Positions 14,657 to 22,351 of a stretch of DNA of 37,679 bases are shown piece by piece (within the stretch, counting starts at the first letter, position 1; every line of letters begins with the position of its first letter). Source of the stretch: a virus. The stretch spans positions 1 to 37,679 of IMG/VR virus record IMGVR_UViG_3300021598_001330; one strand, 5' to 3'. A program made the position numbers and the translations under genes. The notes under the pieces were generated by a model, which worked only from the letters and a program-made list of their open reading frames with translations, made no database searches and was not told the origin of the DNA.

Positions 14657-14898
14657 TTCTTCACCTTATTAATAGTTGCAGTAGATGTTTTTTCATCTAT
14701 TGTCATATAACCTTCACAAGCAATATTCCAGTCATCACCAAATTCATTGCCGGATCGTTCTGATTGTGATGGCACATTAATCTTTACATTTTTAAAAATA
14801 AACTCATCACCATTTTCAAATACACGCCACGCATGGTCTTTACCGCCACGACCTGGTTGGCCTTTTGATTTGTTAAAACGAATATGATATTTGTTCAT
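14653..14898 (-). CDS. Small conserved-type protein, function unknown
   Basis: Eighty-one residues, beta-rich and basic: NKYHIRFNKSKGQPGRGGKDHAWRVFENG, then FIFKNVKINVPSQSE and a Thr/Lys tail. No signal or membrane segment. It is coupled by 4-base overlaps to both neighbours. Confidence 0.7.
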   Translation of the reverse strand: MNKYHIRFNKSKGQPGRGGKDHAWRVFENGDEFIFKNVKINVPSQSERSGNEFGDDWNIACEGYMTIDEKTSTATINKVKK

Positions 14899-15560
14899 GC
14901 GTTTGTTATGGCCAAATTAAAATGAATTAATCTTAATGGTTGTTTACTTGGATTTCTTTGAATGGTGTGTGGCAACCAAGAATTAGTTAGAATCATCAAA
15001 CCAGGTTCAGGCGTATAGTTTATCATGTTGCTTGCAATCGTTGCTTGAGTAATATCCATTTCAGGTAAATTGGCATAAACTTTAGCAGGTCTTGGATCAT
15101 GAAACACAACTCTCGGTCCATCTTTTGGGGTATCAAGGAAATAAAATCCAGATATTTGATTACCCATGCCGTGAATGTGTTCTTCGTGGCCAGAACCTGT
15201 GTGGTGTTCTTGAGCCCACATTTCAGTATATACCATTTTAAAACCGGTTACATTGTAACCTTGCGAGAGCAATACTTGATGTGCAGCACCACTCACAAAA
15301 CCAACAAAGTCACTAATCCTTGGATCAGTAAACATATTGTCACCTTGAGCAATAGGAAAAGTTTTATCTAGTTTAACTTTTTTCTTTGATTCATCAAGAT
15401 ATAGTTTAGATACTTTTCTTAGTGTATCAAGAAACTTTGGTTCAATCAAAGAGTAGATGCTACTACAAAAATAATTGGCGCCGTAAAGTTGTACTTGCTC
15501 ACTTTTTAATTCGTTGGTGTTTTCAGAAACTTCACCAACTACTTTTGCTTTTTTTACCAT
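14895..15560 (-). CDS. 2OG-Fe(II) oxygenase-like protein (TIGR02466-like)
   Basis: A 221-residue protein with GHEEHIHGMGNQISGFYFLDTP (H128/H130 iron ligands), GPRVVFHDPRPA, EPGLMILTNSWLPHTIQRN (H198) and QPLRLIHFNLA (R210). The order and spacing fit putative 2OG-Fe(II) dioxygenases common in marine T4-like phages. It lies 1.3 kb upstream of the modification cassette and on the same strand, separated by small genes, so whether it acts there is open. Confidence 0.82.
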   Translation of the reverse strand: MVKKAKVVGEVSENTNELKSEQVQLYGANYFCSSIYSLIEPKFLDTLRKVSKLYLDESKKKVKLDKTFPIAQGDNMFTDPRISDFVGFVSGAAHQVLLSQGYNVTGFKMVYTEMWAQEHHTGSGHEEHIHGMGNQISGFYFLDTPKDGPRVVFHDPRPAKVYANLPEMDITQATIASNMINYTPEPGLMILTNSWLPHTIQRNPSKQPLRLIHFNLAITNA

Positions 15561-15575
15561 AATTATTCCAATATA

Positions 15576-15860
15576 TTATAACATTCTCATTAAGCCGACA
15601 ATATCAATAGTTACGAGCAGAAGATAGTTAGCCAACATACCAACTGATTTCCTAGTATAAGCAGCCCAAGCATACATGGCGCAACCAAGAATCCAAATTG
15701 GATATAATATGAGTAACGGTGGGTTGGGTACTGTAAGAGCCATTGCGAGAGCACAACCAATGCTAATTGCCCATGCCAATAACTCCACAACAAAGCGGAG
15801 TTTATTTGATTTCCAATCGTCACTTATCCAACCAAACACATTATAAAATAAATCGTTCAC
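15576..15860 (-). CDS. Small integral membrane protein
   Basis: Ninety-four residues with three hydrophobic helices (about 22-42, 46-66 and 72-92) and a short charged N-terminus. The last helix (YLLLVTIDIVGLMRML) recalls PnuC-like or other small phage transporters, but the match is weak. It overlaps the gene upstream by 4 bases. Confidence 0.7.
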   Translation of the reverse strand: MNDLFYNVFGWISDDWKSNKLRFVVELLAWAISIGCALAMALTVPNPPLLILYPIWILGCAMYAWAAYTRKSVGMLANYLLLVTIDIVGLMRML

Positions 15861-16108
15861 TTCTTGTCAAATATACTTTCGGTATACATGTCCAAGTCAT
15901 CACGACCATTTGAATATTTTTTACCGAGAGGTTCACCTACAAATTCTAAATTACCTTCAAGGTGAAAACCACAACCACGTAAAAAGGTTTCAAATTCATC
16001 AATGACACTATCTAAACGGTCAGCATTAAACTCAAATGTTTTTTTGGTGACGATTGCATCAGCAAATGGCATTGGTTCATCTTCACAGATAAATGTAAAC
16101 TTGCTCAT
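15857..16108 (-). CDS. Conserved-type small phage protein, function unknown
   Basis: Eighty-three residues: FTFICEDEPMPFADAIVTKKTFEF, then LDSVIDEFETFLRGCGFHLEG. An alternating beta-alpha pattern. I associate this type with T4-like phages. It overlaps both neighbours by 4 bases. Confidence 0.7.
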   Translation of the reverse strand: MSKFTFICEDEPMPFADAIVTKKTFEFNADRLDSVIDEFETFLRGCGFHLEGNLEFVGEPLGKKYSNGRDDLDMYTESIFDKK

Positions 16109-16383
16109 AGTTTTGGAATATCCAAGTCAACTGCAATATTTTTCTTTAAAGATTTTAGACGTGCGGCAATATCTTCACTCGATACTGTCTGCATAGCAAA
16201 TTGTTGGAACTGTGTATATGAATCTTCTACCTTCATAACACGGGTACCGCCAACTGCGGCCGCATCATTAAAGAACAAATCACAACCACCACTCTTTAAA
16301 GGAGCAACTTCTACAATTTGATCCAAATTAATAATAACTTTACACATCTTTTCTTTCGATGTAACTTCAACAAATAATGCCAT
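16105..16383 (-). CDS. Small protein, function unknown
   Basis: Ninety-two residues from ATG 16383 (GGAG 7 bases upstream; a GTG at 16386 is less likely). VEVTSKEKMCKVIINLDQIVEVAP begins a beta-rich half; the C-terminus is helical. The ATG overlaps the stop of the 58-residue gene in TGATG, implying translational coupling. Confidence 0.7.
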   Translation of the reverse strand: MALFVEVTSKEKMCKVIINLDQIVEVAPLKSGGCDLFFNDAAAVGGTRVMKVEDSYTQFQQFAMQTVSSEDIAARLKSLKKNIAVDLDIPKL

Positions 16384-16559
16384 CACTCATCTCCTTGGTT
16401 TGATTGGGATTTCGTCCCACTTAATTTAGCCATCTTGGCTCGTTTTTCGGATACTTCTGCTTCAATCAACATCTTCTTCCAATGACCTCGCTTATCAGTA
16501 GGTAGGCCTGATAGGATCCTTTTGGACTCTTTACTTAGGCAAAAATCTTTATTAGTCAT
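16383..16559 (-). CDS. 58-residue basic protein
   Basis: ATG 16559 to TGA 16383. A lysine-rich helical protein (LPTDKRGHWKKMLIEAEVSEK) with an AAGGA site before the ATG. Its start and stop overlap both flanking genes (TAATG and TGATG), so the frame is well supported although short. Function unknown. Confidence 0.72.
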   Translation of the reverse strand: MTNKDFCLSKESKRILSGLPTDKRGHWKKMLIEAEVSEKRAKMAKLSGTKSQSNQGDE

Positions 16560-16807
16560 TACTTGATTCCTTTATCACAATCTTGAACACGAATTAAATA
16601 TACTGTATTGGTGGCAGGTCTTACAAAGTAACACTCACCTTTAATATTCCAAACTAAACGGTTTTGAATACCATCTTTATATTCTTGTAATGGTGGATTC
16701 TCCACAAAGAAAGAAACACCAGCAATTATAAATGAACCAATAATTATGCCAATGAAATAACCAGCAACATTAATTGATTTGATTTTATCCAATAATTTTG
16801 TAAACAT
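16559..16807 (-). CDS. Small membrane-anchored protein
   Basis: Eighty-two residues from ATG 16807. One membrane helix near residues 16-36 (GYFIGIIIGSFIIAGVSFF), then a C-terminal beta-rich part (GECYFVRPATNTVYLIRVQDC) with two cysteines, probably periplasmic. Possibly works with the next membrane protein, with which it overlaps. Confidence 0.68.
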   Translation of the reverse strand: MFTKLLDKIKSINVAGYFIGIIIGSFIIAGVSFFVENPPLQEYKDGIQNRLVWNIKGECYFVRPATNTVYLIRVQDCDKGIK

Positions 16808-17036
16808 CAATAAACCCCTTATTAATTGAGTAACCTAGGCTAACACAGAATACCAATAAAGTCAACAGAAAAACGGTAAACTTTCTTGATGTTTCACGGA
16901 AATGTTCCACTTCTAACTCGAGCATATCTTTCTGTGCCTCTAACATATAATTGGAAGAATCACCCATCAATTCAATAGTTTTCTTGGCACCTTCCAATGA
17001 CTTCTTGGCCTGCCAGAGATAATAATAAGGTATCAT
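16785..17036 (-). CDS. Small protein with coiled coil and C-terminal membrane helix
   Basis: Eighty-three residues from ATG 17036. Residues 8-45 form a charged amphipathic helix (AKKSLEGAKKTIELMG, AQKDMLELEVEHF), followed by a membrane helix (FTVFLLTLLVFCVSLGY). Layout resembles a small antiholin or spanin-like protein, but no specific family is seen. Confidence 0.65.
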   Translation of the reverse strand: MIPYYYLWQAKKSLEGAKKTIELMGDSSNYMLEAQKDMLELEVEHFRETSRKFTVFLLTLLVFCVSLGYSINKGFIDVYKIIG

Positions 17037-17037
17037 A

Positions 17038-17700
17038 TTAGTCCCACAAATTTTTGTAATAACTACCAAATAACTTAAAGCCGTTTGCTTTACGCTTTTG
17101 ATGTGCTTCTAAACCTTCACGGTCTACTTTAACTTTACTTACATATTGACCATTTTCATTCCATGGGAATTTTTCATCACCACATTCAGAATGGTCAAAG
17201 AATTGGTGTTCATCATCGTCTTTAAGTTCTTGTTCAAATGCCCAAATCATTTCATTGAGAATCCAATCCCAACGCATGAAATGCAAACTATCGGTGTCCC
17301 ATTCATTCTCTTTTGGTTCTGCCATATGACTACGCAGGTGTTCTGGTACATCTTCATCATCAGTATAAGGTGCGCCGTGTTTAGTTTCATTTAATTGAAC
17401 TAACATAGGGTGAATGATGTAAGCCAAGGTATGATCCATTGACCATGTATCGTATCGGTCAATCTTCACATAACGAATTTGTGGACTGATTACCTCACGA
17501 ACCTTTTGTAATGCATTACAAAATGGATTCAATAGTGGTACGACCTTTTCAACCCATGCAGGATGGTCAATCCATTTTTCATCAGCAATAATTTGTTTGT
17601 TGCGTGAACACTTTGACCAATTTGTCCAAAAGAACACATAGTCAATAATGGTGTATGGTGACAACCAAGTGTCTGGATAACCATTCATGTATACTTTCAT
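17038..17700 (-). CDS. Conserved T4-like phage protein, function unknown
   Basis: A 220-residue protein beginning MKVYMNGYPDTWLSPYTI, with a Trp- and Asp-rich middle (RYDTWSMDHTLAYIIHPML) and MRWDWILNEMIWAFEQE. It resembles a hypothetical protein shared by T4-like environmental phages. No catalytic motif is evident. The gene abuts the metallophosphoesterase downstream of its stop. Confidence 0.75.
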   Translation of the reverse strand: MKVYMNGYPDTWLSPYTIIDYVFFWTNWSKCSRNKQIIADEKWIDHPAWVEKVVPLLNPFCNALQKVREVISPQIRYVKIDRYDTWSMDHTLAYIIHPMLVQLNETKHGAPYTDDEDVPEHLRSHMAEPKENEWDTDSLHFMRWDWILNEMIWAFEQELKDDDEHQFFDHSECGDEKFPWNENGQYVSKVKVDREGLEAHQKRKANGFKLFGSYYKNLWD

Positions 17701-18442
17701 TTAAATCTCCATATATTTTAATTCAAAGTCTTTTGCTCTTTGTTCGTGCTTCACATAACCTCTTGGATTACAAACAACTCTGGTGTCACCAACCATATAA
17801 TCCGATACATTGTGCATATGACCGTGAGTCCACAATTTAATCTGTGGTCTATCTAAAATAAAATCGGATAAATCAGATGCAAAGGCACCATTCATTAGTG
17901 TATCACCTTTGTAACACTCAGCAATACTAATTGGTGATGGCGCATGATATTAAAGTGCCATCTTCATTTCGCTCACTCTCATGGTAAACATTTCTCTTGT
18001 GTTGAACCATACGATTACTATTTGTAATCACACTAAAATCACTCATACCTTTGCCGCAATGCCACAAGGTCAATGGATCATCTTTGTTCATATCAGTCCA
18101 TAATGTACCAGCAACAAAGGTCACACTATTGTGTTCCCATGTTTCTTTCTCAAGCAAATGAATGTTTGGCAAATCGGCCAATTCAGCTTTTAACCTATCG
18201 TAGGTGTTAGCAATATCAAAATTATAGTGCTCGTGATTACCCATGATATACACAACATGAGGAAATTGAAATGCACACCGCTTAAAGAAATCTTTAACCA
18301 TCATTCTTTCTTTTGGCTTGTGTTTAAATTGTTTTGCTGTGCAAATATCACCACTCAAAACAAGAACGTCAGCATTTTCCTCATTCTTTAAGAAAAGGTC
18401 CCCAAATTCTAAATGGATATCTGAGGCTAATGCAATTTTCAT
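17701..18442 (-). pseudogene. Calcineurin-like metallophosphoesterase split by a one-base frameshift
   Basis: The first part (18442-17927) encodes SDIHLEFGD, LVLSGDICT, VYIMGNHEHY and VTFVAGTLWTD, the metal ligands of the family. It stops early at TAG 17927. The same protein continues in the +1 frame as HAPSPISIAECYKGD, then ASDLSDFILDRPQIKLWTHGHMHN, giving the expected HxAPS and GHxH motifs. Total length is 742 bases, 247 codons plus one base, so one extra base near 17946-17956 breaks a 246-residue enzyme. It is either inactivated or a sequence error. Intact homologs hydrolyse phosphodiesters or phosphomonoesters. Confidence 0.82.
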
Positions 18443-18672
18443 TAATGTACCTGTGGTTTTATTTTTTCGTTTTCAACAATATCTTTAGGTGCTTCTAATA
18501 ATCTAAGAAAATCATCAGTATAATTTCCTTGTTTGGCCAAGTGTGTTAATCTTGCCAGCATAACGGCAGTTAAATTTAATCCAGGCACTTCATATGTAGT
18601 CAGCCATTTAATTAAAGCATTATCAATATCTTCAGATAAATGTTCTAACATACCATCATCAATCTTTGCCAT
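18442..18672 (-). CDS. Small protein, function unknown
   Basis: About 76 residues, starting MAKIDDGMLEHLSEDIDN at ATG 18672 where GGGAG lies 7 bases upstream; earlier ATG codons at 18678 and 18717 overlap the previous gene more. Helical (LTAVMLARLTHLAKQGNYTDDFLRLLEAP). Overlaps the phosphoesterase start by one base. Confidence 0.68.
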   Translation of the reverse strand: MAKIDDGMLEHLSEDIDNALIKWLTTYEVPGLNLTAVMLARLTHLAKQGNYTDDFLRLLEAPKDIVENEKIKPQVH

Positions 18673-18973
18673 TGCCATTCTCCCGCCAATGATTTTCACA
18701 ACTTGATTTGGTTGCATTTAAATTGTATTTAATACAATCTTCAATAAACTCTGCTGGCACAACATCTTCTGGTGCAATGACCGCAGGCTTTGATTCAGTA
18801 GAACTATTTCCTGATGACATGGCAAATACAGTAACGCAAAACAAAATGCCTACGCCAGTCACAACAAAACGCCAATACATACCGACCAAAAAGATTATAA
18901 TGCCTGCCAAAATAGCAAACTGTAATACTCTGGTAGTAATACCAATAGAAGATAAATTCTCAAATAATTCCAT
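18659..18973 (-). CDS. Small membrane protein
   Basis: About 104 residues from ATG 18973. Two adjacent membrane helices (VLQFAILAGIIIFLVGMYW and FVVTGVGILFCVTVFAM), then a polar C-terminus with two cysteines (EDCIKYNLNATKSSCENHW). Topology suggests a short cytoplasmic loop and a periplasmic tail. Function unknown. Confidence 0.68.
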   Translation of the reverse strand: MELFENLSSIGITTRVLQFAILAGIIIFLVGMYWRFVVTGVGILFCVTVFAMSSGNSSTESKPAVIAPEDVVPAEFIEDCIKYNLNATKSSCENHWRENGNGKD

Positions 18974-18981
18974 GTTTAATC

Positions 18982-19209
18982 TCAATAAGCATCGCAACGA
19001 ACATCAACGGGTACCAACACTTTGCTACCATCAACCTTTTGTGTTACATATTCGGTTGTAGGCCGCATCTTGGCACGAACACATTCTCTTGCAGCATTAA
19101 TAACTTCATTTCGACCCATAACTTCAGGACCTGTATAACCTTTAATTGTGTATGTTGTACCACAAGCGGTCAACGATAACAAAGATAATACTACTAATGT
19201 TTTTTTCAT
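18982..19209 (-). CDS. Small lipoprotein
   Basis: About 75 residues. MKKTLVVLSLLSLTACG is a type II signal peptide with lipobox LTAC, so the mature protein is lipid-anchored at a cysteine. The rest contains two further cysteines (AAREC, VRC). Phage lipoproteins often act as spanins or superinfection blockers; neither is proven. Two tandem ATGs are present; the second has better spacing from GGAG. Confidence 0.78.
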   Translation of the reverse strand: MKKTLVVLSLLSLTACGTTYTIKGYTGPEVMGRNEVINAARECVRAKMRPTTEYVTQKVDGSKVLVPVDVRCDAY

Positions 19210-19409
19210 CATAACTCCATAATATGGTTAATTACTTCTCTTGCTTCATGTAACTCTGATACAGCAACGGAATGGTCAATATAATCAAGTTGCGACAGTT
19301 TAATAGCCTGTTCAACTTTAAATATTTCAACAAACCTATTTGCTTCTTGTTCGGTATTAAAGAAAGCAAACGGATAACCGTTCATTCTTACGGCAATCTT
19401 ATTTGTCAT
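19209..19409 (-). CDS. Small protein, function unknown
   Basis: Sixty-six residues: a beta hairpin start (NKIAVRMNGYPFAFFNTEQEANRF) then helices (VEIFKVEQAIKL, VAVSELHEAREVINHIM). It looks like a short regulator or modulator, unassigned. It overlaps both neighbours (ATGA). Confidence 0.65.
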   Translation of the reverse strand: MTNKIAVRMNGYPFAFFNTEQEANRFVEIFKVEQAIKLSQLDYIDHSVAVSELHEAREVINHIMEL

Positions 19410-19540
19410 TTGCCTGTATCCACTTTAACTGATATAGTTTTTAATGTTTCAATGCCTTCATCTAATGCTTGTGCTAGACCACTAAATCCGATTGTAGCAA
19501 CAAAGAAACCTAAAACAAATCCAATAATTACATTAATCAT
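19406..19540 (-). CDS. 44-residue membrane peptide
   Basis: ATG 19540 to TGA 19406: a membrane helix (INVIIGFVLGFFVATIGFSGLAQA) and a short charged tail (LDEGIETLKTISVKVDTGK). AGGA site upstream, and 4-base overlaps on both sides support it. Function unknown. Confidence 0.7.
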   Translation of the reverse strand: MINVIIGFVLGFFVATIGFSGLAQALDEGIETLKTISVKVDTGK

Positions 19541-19680
19541 ATATAATCTTCCTCTAATACAATATATTCAATATACAAATTATCCAATTCTTCATCGGAC
19601 TTCTTCATTAATGAATCAGTAGTAAAATAACCTTTTACTGATAACATCAAAATAATATCACTTCTTGAAATAGAATCCAT
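19537..19680 (-). CDS. 47-residue acidic protein, first gene after a promoter
   Basis: ATG 19680 to TGA 19537, AGGA 8 bases upstream. An N-terminal amphipathic part (SRSDIILMLSVKGYFTT) and an acidic tail (SDEELDNLYIEYIVLEEDY). It is the first gene behind the promoter at 19707-19734. Function unknown. Confidence 0.7.
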   Translation of the reverse strand: MDSISRSDIILMLSVKGYFTTDSLMKKSDEELDNLYIEYIVLEEDYI

Positions 19681-19706
19681 AAATTTTCCTAATCAACTAA
19701 AATACC

Positions 19707-19734
19707 ATTGTAACACAACCACGGATGGTGTCAA
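19707..19734 (-). promoter_or_regulatory. Sigma70-type promoter
   Basis: Minus strand TTGACA (19734-19729), 16-base spacer, TACAAT (19712-19707), 27 bases before the ATG at 19680. It probably drives the small membrane and lipoprotein genes downstream. A TGTTG-N8-CAACA inverted repeat lies 6 bases upstream. Confidence 0.8.
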
Positions 19735-19740
19735 GTGGTA

Positions 19741-19758
19741 TGTTGTTCCTAAGCAACA
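19741..19758 (-). repeat. Inverted repeat TGTTG-N8-CAACA upstream of a promoter
   Basis: TGTTG (19741-19745) and CAACA (19754-19758) with 8 bases between. The stop codon of the gene at 19749 lies in the loop. Similar elements precede three other promoters (22910, 26347 and 28053). It could be a protein-binding site or an RNA hairpin at the end of the upstream transcript. Confidence 0.5.
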
Positions 19759-19967
19759 CAAATTAACTTACCAATACCAACATACTCCTCAATAGCGTGT
19801 TTCAACTGCTTAGGTGACGCCTTAGGTGCAATGAACACATAGTCCAACTCAGGCTTCACGACACTATCAGACAGCACCTGGTTCAAGTATAGGACTGCCT
19901 CACGAGCATCATCAAATTCTTTCATGCCTGTATTATTAAATAACTTTGGCTTGGCAATGTATTTCAT
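19749..19967 (-). CDS. Small protein, function unknown
   Basis: About 72 residues from ATG 19967 (MKYIAKPKLFNNTGMKEF), then DAREAVLYLNQVLSD and VFIAPKASPKQLKHAIEEYV. An alpha/beta pattern. The start overlaps the previous stop by 4 bases. Unassigned. Confidence 0.68.
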   Translation of the reverse strand: MKYIAKPKLFNNTGMKEFDDAREAVLYLNQVLSDSVVKPELDYVFIAPKASPKQLKHAIEEYVGIGKLICVA

Positions 19968-20245
19968 TTTTTCTTCTTTTCTTTTTCTAATAATTGCTCT
20001 CGCAATGCAGCACATTCTTCATTCAACATACGATTCTCACGAACCAACGACATATGTACATCTTCAAATAATTCCCACAACTTGTTGAATCTAATTTCGT
20101 TGATTTCTTTCAGACCAAATAATACATTGGTAATCTGGTCATGGCTTAAATCACGCTCGAGAATGGCCTCAGACAAATCATAGATGTCATCAGTAACCAA
20201 CCAACACTTTTGAATCTGTTGTTCAAAATCAAATCTATCACTCAT
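19964..20245 (-). CDS. Helical small protein, function unknown
   Basis: Ninety-three residues, strongly helical and acidic with a likely coiled coil at the end (LVRENRMLNEECAALREQLL followed by a Lys-rich tail). It overlaps the 56-residue gene upstream by 4 bases. Unassigned. Confidence 0.7.
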   Translation of the reverse strand: MSDRFDFEQQIQKCWLVTDDIYDLSEAILERDLSHDQITNVLFGLKEINEIRFNKLWELFEDVHMSLVRENRMLNEECAALREQLLEKEKKKK

Positions 20246-20412
20246 TTTTTTACCTTTTTCTTTGGATTGTAAAAATCATTATTAACTGATTCTTTTAACA
20301 TGGCAACCAAACCCCATTGAATCAACAATGCGAGTGCTTCTTTATCAAAGTTAATAGTAGCATCAGCCGAACCATCTTCATTTTCTTCAATTACTTCAAT
20401 TTCAATTTTCAT
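20242..20412 (-). CDS. 56-residue small protein
   Basis: ATG 20412 to TGA 20242 with AGGA just upstream. MKIEIEVIEENEDGSADATI is a beta hairpin, then an amphipathic helix (KEALALLIQWGLVAMLKESV) and a basic tail. It follows directly after a structured RNA candidate. Function unknown. Confidence 0.72.
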   Translation of the reverse strand: MKIEIEVIEENEDGSADATINFDKEALALLIQWGLVAMLKESVNNDFYNPKKKVKK

Positions 20413-20429
20413 ATTATATCCTCACCTCA

Positions 20430-20540
20430 TTAAAGCATACTGCACTATTTGCTACCACTCACTGGAGTCATCCGGATTAACCAGACTATTGCGGTAGTTA
20501 CTCAGGCTTTGCATTACCCATGGCTTACAATATGCTTTAA
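20430..20540 (-). ncRNA. Candidate structured RNA upstream of the 56-residue gene
   Basis: A perfect 10-bp helix (TTAAAGCATA 20430-20439 with TATGCTTTAA 20531-20540) closes about 91 bases. Nested inside on the minus strand are CTACC/GGTAG and, within that, AGTC/GACT extended by a short hairpin (UGG-UUAAU-CCG). A second small hairpin (CCG-ACTTA-CGG, 20551-20561) follows towards the upstream gene. The region is richer in G+C than its surroundings and has no convincing ORF. It could be a cis-regulatory leader or an independent phage RNA. I could not match it to a riboswitch class I know. Confidence 0.5.
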
Positions 20541-20594
20541 TAAGGTGCCACCGACTTACGGCGCTTCACAGCGAGCTGCAATGGCATAAAACTA

Positions 20595-20933
20595 TTAAGC
20601 CGTTACTGTTGGTTGTTGGACTACAACAGGTTTTACAGGTGATGCTTTGGTCTGTAACTGTTGATTGCTTTTGAAACGACCATTGGCATCGAACTGGTCA
20701 TTATTAACCAATTGATAACCGGTAACTTTACGGCCTTGTTTGATAACTTTTACAATACCACCGTCTTTACGAATATTGTAAATGTTGGTTGATAGGCGAT
20801 ACAATACTGCCTCTTGGTTTGTGCCTTTGAATACATCAGCAATTTCCTGAGGTGATACTGGTTTGCCACTTAATAATACTTGGGTGATTTTCTCATGACG
20901 ATTAATCTTACCCTTGCGAACTGTTAAAGCCAT
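20595..20933 (-). CDS. Winged-helix-like DNA-binding protein, probable regulator
   Basis: A 112-residue basic protein. Residues 12-85 have the pattern of a winged helix: HEKITQVLLSGKPVSPQEIADVF, LYRLSTNIYNIRKDGGIVKVIKQGRKVTGYQL (recognition helix then wing). The tail is Gln/Val/Pro-rich and flexible. It could be a phage transcription factor. AAGGAG precedes the ATG. The gene follows a terminator and is followed by the structured RNA. Confidence 0.65.
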   Translation of the reverse strand: MALTVRKGKINRHEKITQVLLSGKPVSPQEIADVFKGTNQEAVLYRLSTNIYNIRKDGGIVKVIKQGRKVTGYQLVNNDQFDANGRFKSNQQLQTKASPVKPVVVQQPTVTA

Positions 20934-20959
20934 TGTAATACTCCTTCAAATTAAACATA

Positions 20960-20996
20960 ATAAAAAGCTGGTTTTATTTTATAGTCAAAAACCAGC
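20960..20996 (-). terminator. Intrinsic terminator after the AAA+ ATPase gene
   Basis: On the minus strand GCTGGTTTT, a 12-base loop and AAAACCAGC (20988-20996 pairing 20967-20975), followed by TTTTTATT. A perfect 9-bp stem with a U tract. The 87 bases between it and the ATPase stop (21084) also contain a ATGGTAA/TTGCCAT hairpin. Confidence 0.88.
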
Positions 20997-21083
20997 AAAA
21001 GTAGACTGCGAGTTTTACGGGGTTCATGGTACCCGAAGGATGGCAACACCCTTACCATTTTAACCATGGTATCACATCTGTGG

Positions 21084-22247
21084 TTAATTGGCAACCTCGG
21101 TTGTGGTAGAATTGAATGCTGTATTAGCAGGTGATTCTACCGAACTATCGACCTTAGAATACAGGTCTAAGAATGCCATTTTGGTTTCTTCGTCAAAACG
21201 ATTCACACACAATGTAATGGCTTTCATTCTATCTTTAAAGATACCATATGCCTTGGCAATATGTACCAATCGGCGAGTGGAGATAATCTCATCAGTAGCA
21301 CCTTCTTGGTACGATTTACGAACCACATCAGCCCATTGGCATAGGTTCTCAACAAAATCTTTATCATCAAGCAATGGTGATAGAATTTTCTTCTCAGTTT
21401 TGGCATCAGGATATTCCTGTTCTACCGTAATTGGGAATCTTTCTAAGAAAGCATCGTCAAGGATTTGGGACAGATATTTGCCTTCGTCACTACCACGACC
21501 TTTGGTGTTTGCCGTTGCGATGATAGTAAAGCCATTCTTTGGATATACCATCTCACCAGATTTCTTATTGTAGTGTGGTTTGCCTTCCATGATGCCTTGC
21601 AAACACATCAACTTATTAGAACCACGGTCTACTTCGTCAATCAACAATACTGCGCCACGCTTCATTGCAATAAGAACAGGACCATCACGATTGACCACAT
21701 TACCATTGACCAAGGTAGGACCACCAAGTAGGTCGCTCTCATCAGTTTCAACTGAAATATTAACACGAATACACTCCCTATTTAATTCAGCACACACTTG
21801 CTCGACCATCAAGGTCTTGCCGTTGCCTGACAAACCAGTAACGAATATCGGATAGAATGATTTGCTACTAATGATATTCTTCATATCTTTGTAGAAACCA
21901 AATGGTACATAATCAGGCCATTTTTGTGGCACAGCAGGTTCAGAATCATCAATCAGTTTTGGCTGACGAAACTCTAGCACTTGTGCTGTGTTGGTCTGAT
22001 ATGCCATTTCAACTTCAGGTTCAGGATTCTTTACAATAGTTTCAGATTTCTTTACAATCTTTTCACCTGATGGTGGTACTTTGTATTGACCACGGTCATA
22101 ACGATATTGTGCCTTAGTAACCAACCAATAGGGATACGGTGCACCAGATTCATTACAAATCTGTGTAATGCCGTCACGGGTAATAATTGTTTCACTACCA
22201 AACACTTGCTCACACGCTACGATAAACTGCTTTGCATTTTTATTCAT
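21084..22247 (-). CDS. cobS: MoxR/CobS-like AAA+ ATPase
   Basis: A 387-residue protein. After an N-terminal region of about 110 residues comes an AAA+ domain: Walker A GLSGNGKT (138-145), the MoxR-type acidic region DESDLLGGPTLVNG, Walker B LLIDEVD (201-207), sensor 1 FTIIATANTKG and arginine finger region AFLERFPI. T4-like marine phages carry this gene as cobS, after the cobaltochelatase subunit, though no cobalamin pathway is visible here. MoxR ATPases act with VWA-domain partners to remodel protein complexes; the CobT-like protein at 35690-37679 is a likely partner. GAAAGG precedes the ATG, and a terminator follows the gene. Confidence 0.9.
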   Translation of the reverse strand: MNKNAKQFIVACEQVFGSETIITRDGITQICNESGAPYPYWLVTKAQYRYDRGQYKVPPSGEKIVKKSETIVKNPEPEVEMAYQTNTAQVLEFRQPKLIDDSEPAVPQKWPDYVPFGFYKDMKNIISSKSFYPIFVTGLSGNGKTLMVEQVCAELNRECIRVNISVETDESDLLGGPTLVNGNVVNRDGPVLIAMKRGAVLLIDEVDRGSNKLMCLQGIMEGKPHYNKKSGEMVYPKNGFTIIATANTKGRGSDEGKYLSQILDDAFLERFPITVEQEYPDAKTEKKILSPLLDDKDFVENLCQWADVVRKSYQEGATDEIISTRRLVHIAKAYGIFKDRMKAITLCVNRFDEETKMAFLDLYSKVDSSVESPANTAFNSTTTEVAN

Positions 22248-22264
22248 AACTACCTTTCAAAATA

Positions 22265-22339
22265 TGGTACACCCAAGGAGAATCGAACTCTTATTCCCGC
22301 CGTGAAAGGGCGATGTCCTAACCGTTAGACGATGGGTGC
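22265..22339 (-). tRNA. tRNA-Glu (anticodon UUC), CCA encoded
   Basis: Minus strand 22339-22265. GCACCCA pairs with TGGGTGT (ending in a G-U pair), the anticodon arm CGCCC-TTTCACG-GCG shows TTC, the T loop is TTCGATT, and ACCA ends the gene. The T stem has one mismatch (A-C). It reads GAA/GAG, common in the acidic proteins here. Confidence 0.92.
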
Positions 22340-22351
22340 ATAATAACAAAA

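Noticed and set aside
18708-19061. A plus-strand 117-residue frame
   Set aside because: It lies opposite a membrane protein and lipoprotein with good starts and signal features.
20430-20540. A cobalamin, glutamine or cyclic-di-GMP riboswitch
   Set aside because: Short pieces resemble parts of these classes (for example GCAAAGCC), but the conserved cores are not present in order.
22086-22328. A plus-strand frame ending in KENRTLIPAVKGRCPNR
   Set aside because: It reads the reverse strand of tRNA-Glu and of the CobS-like gene.
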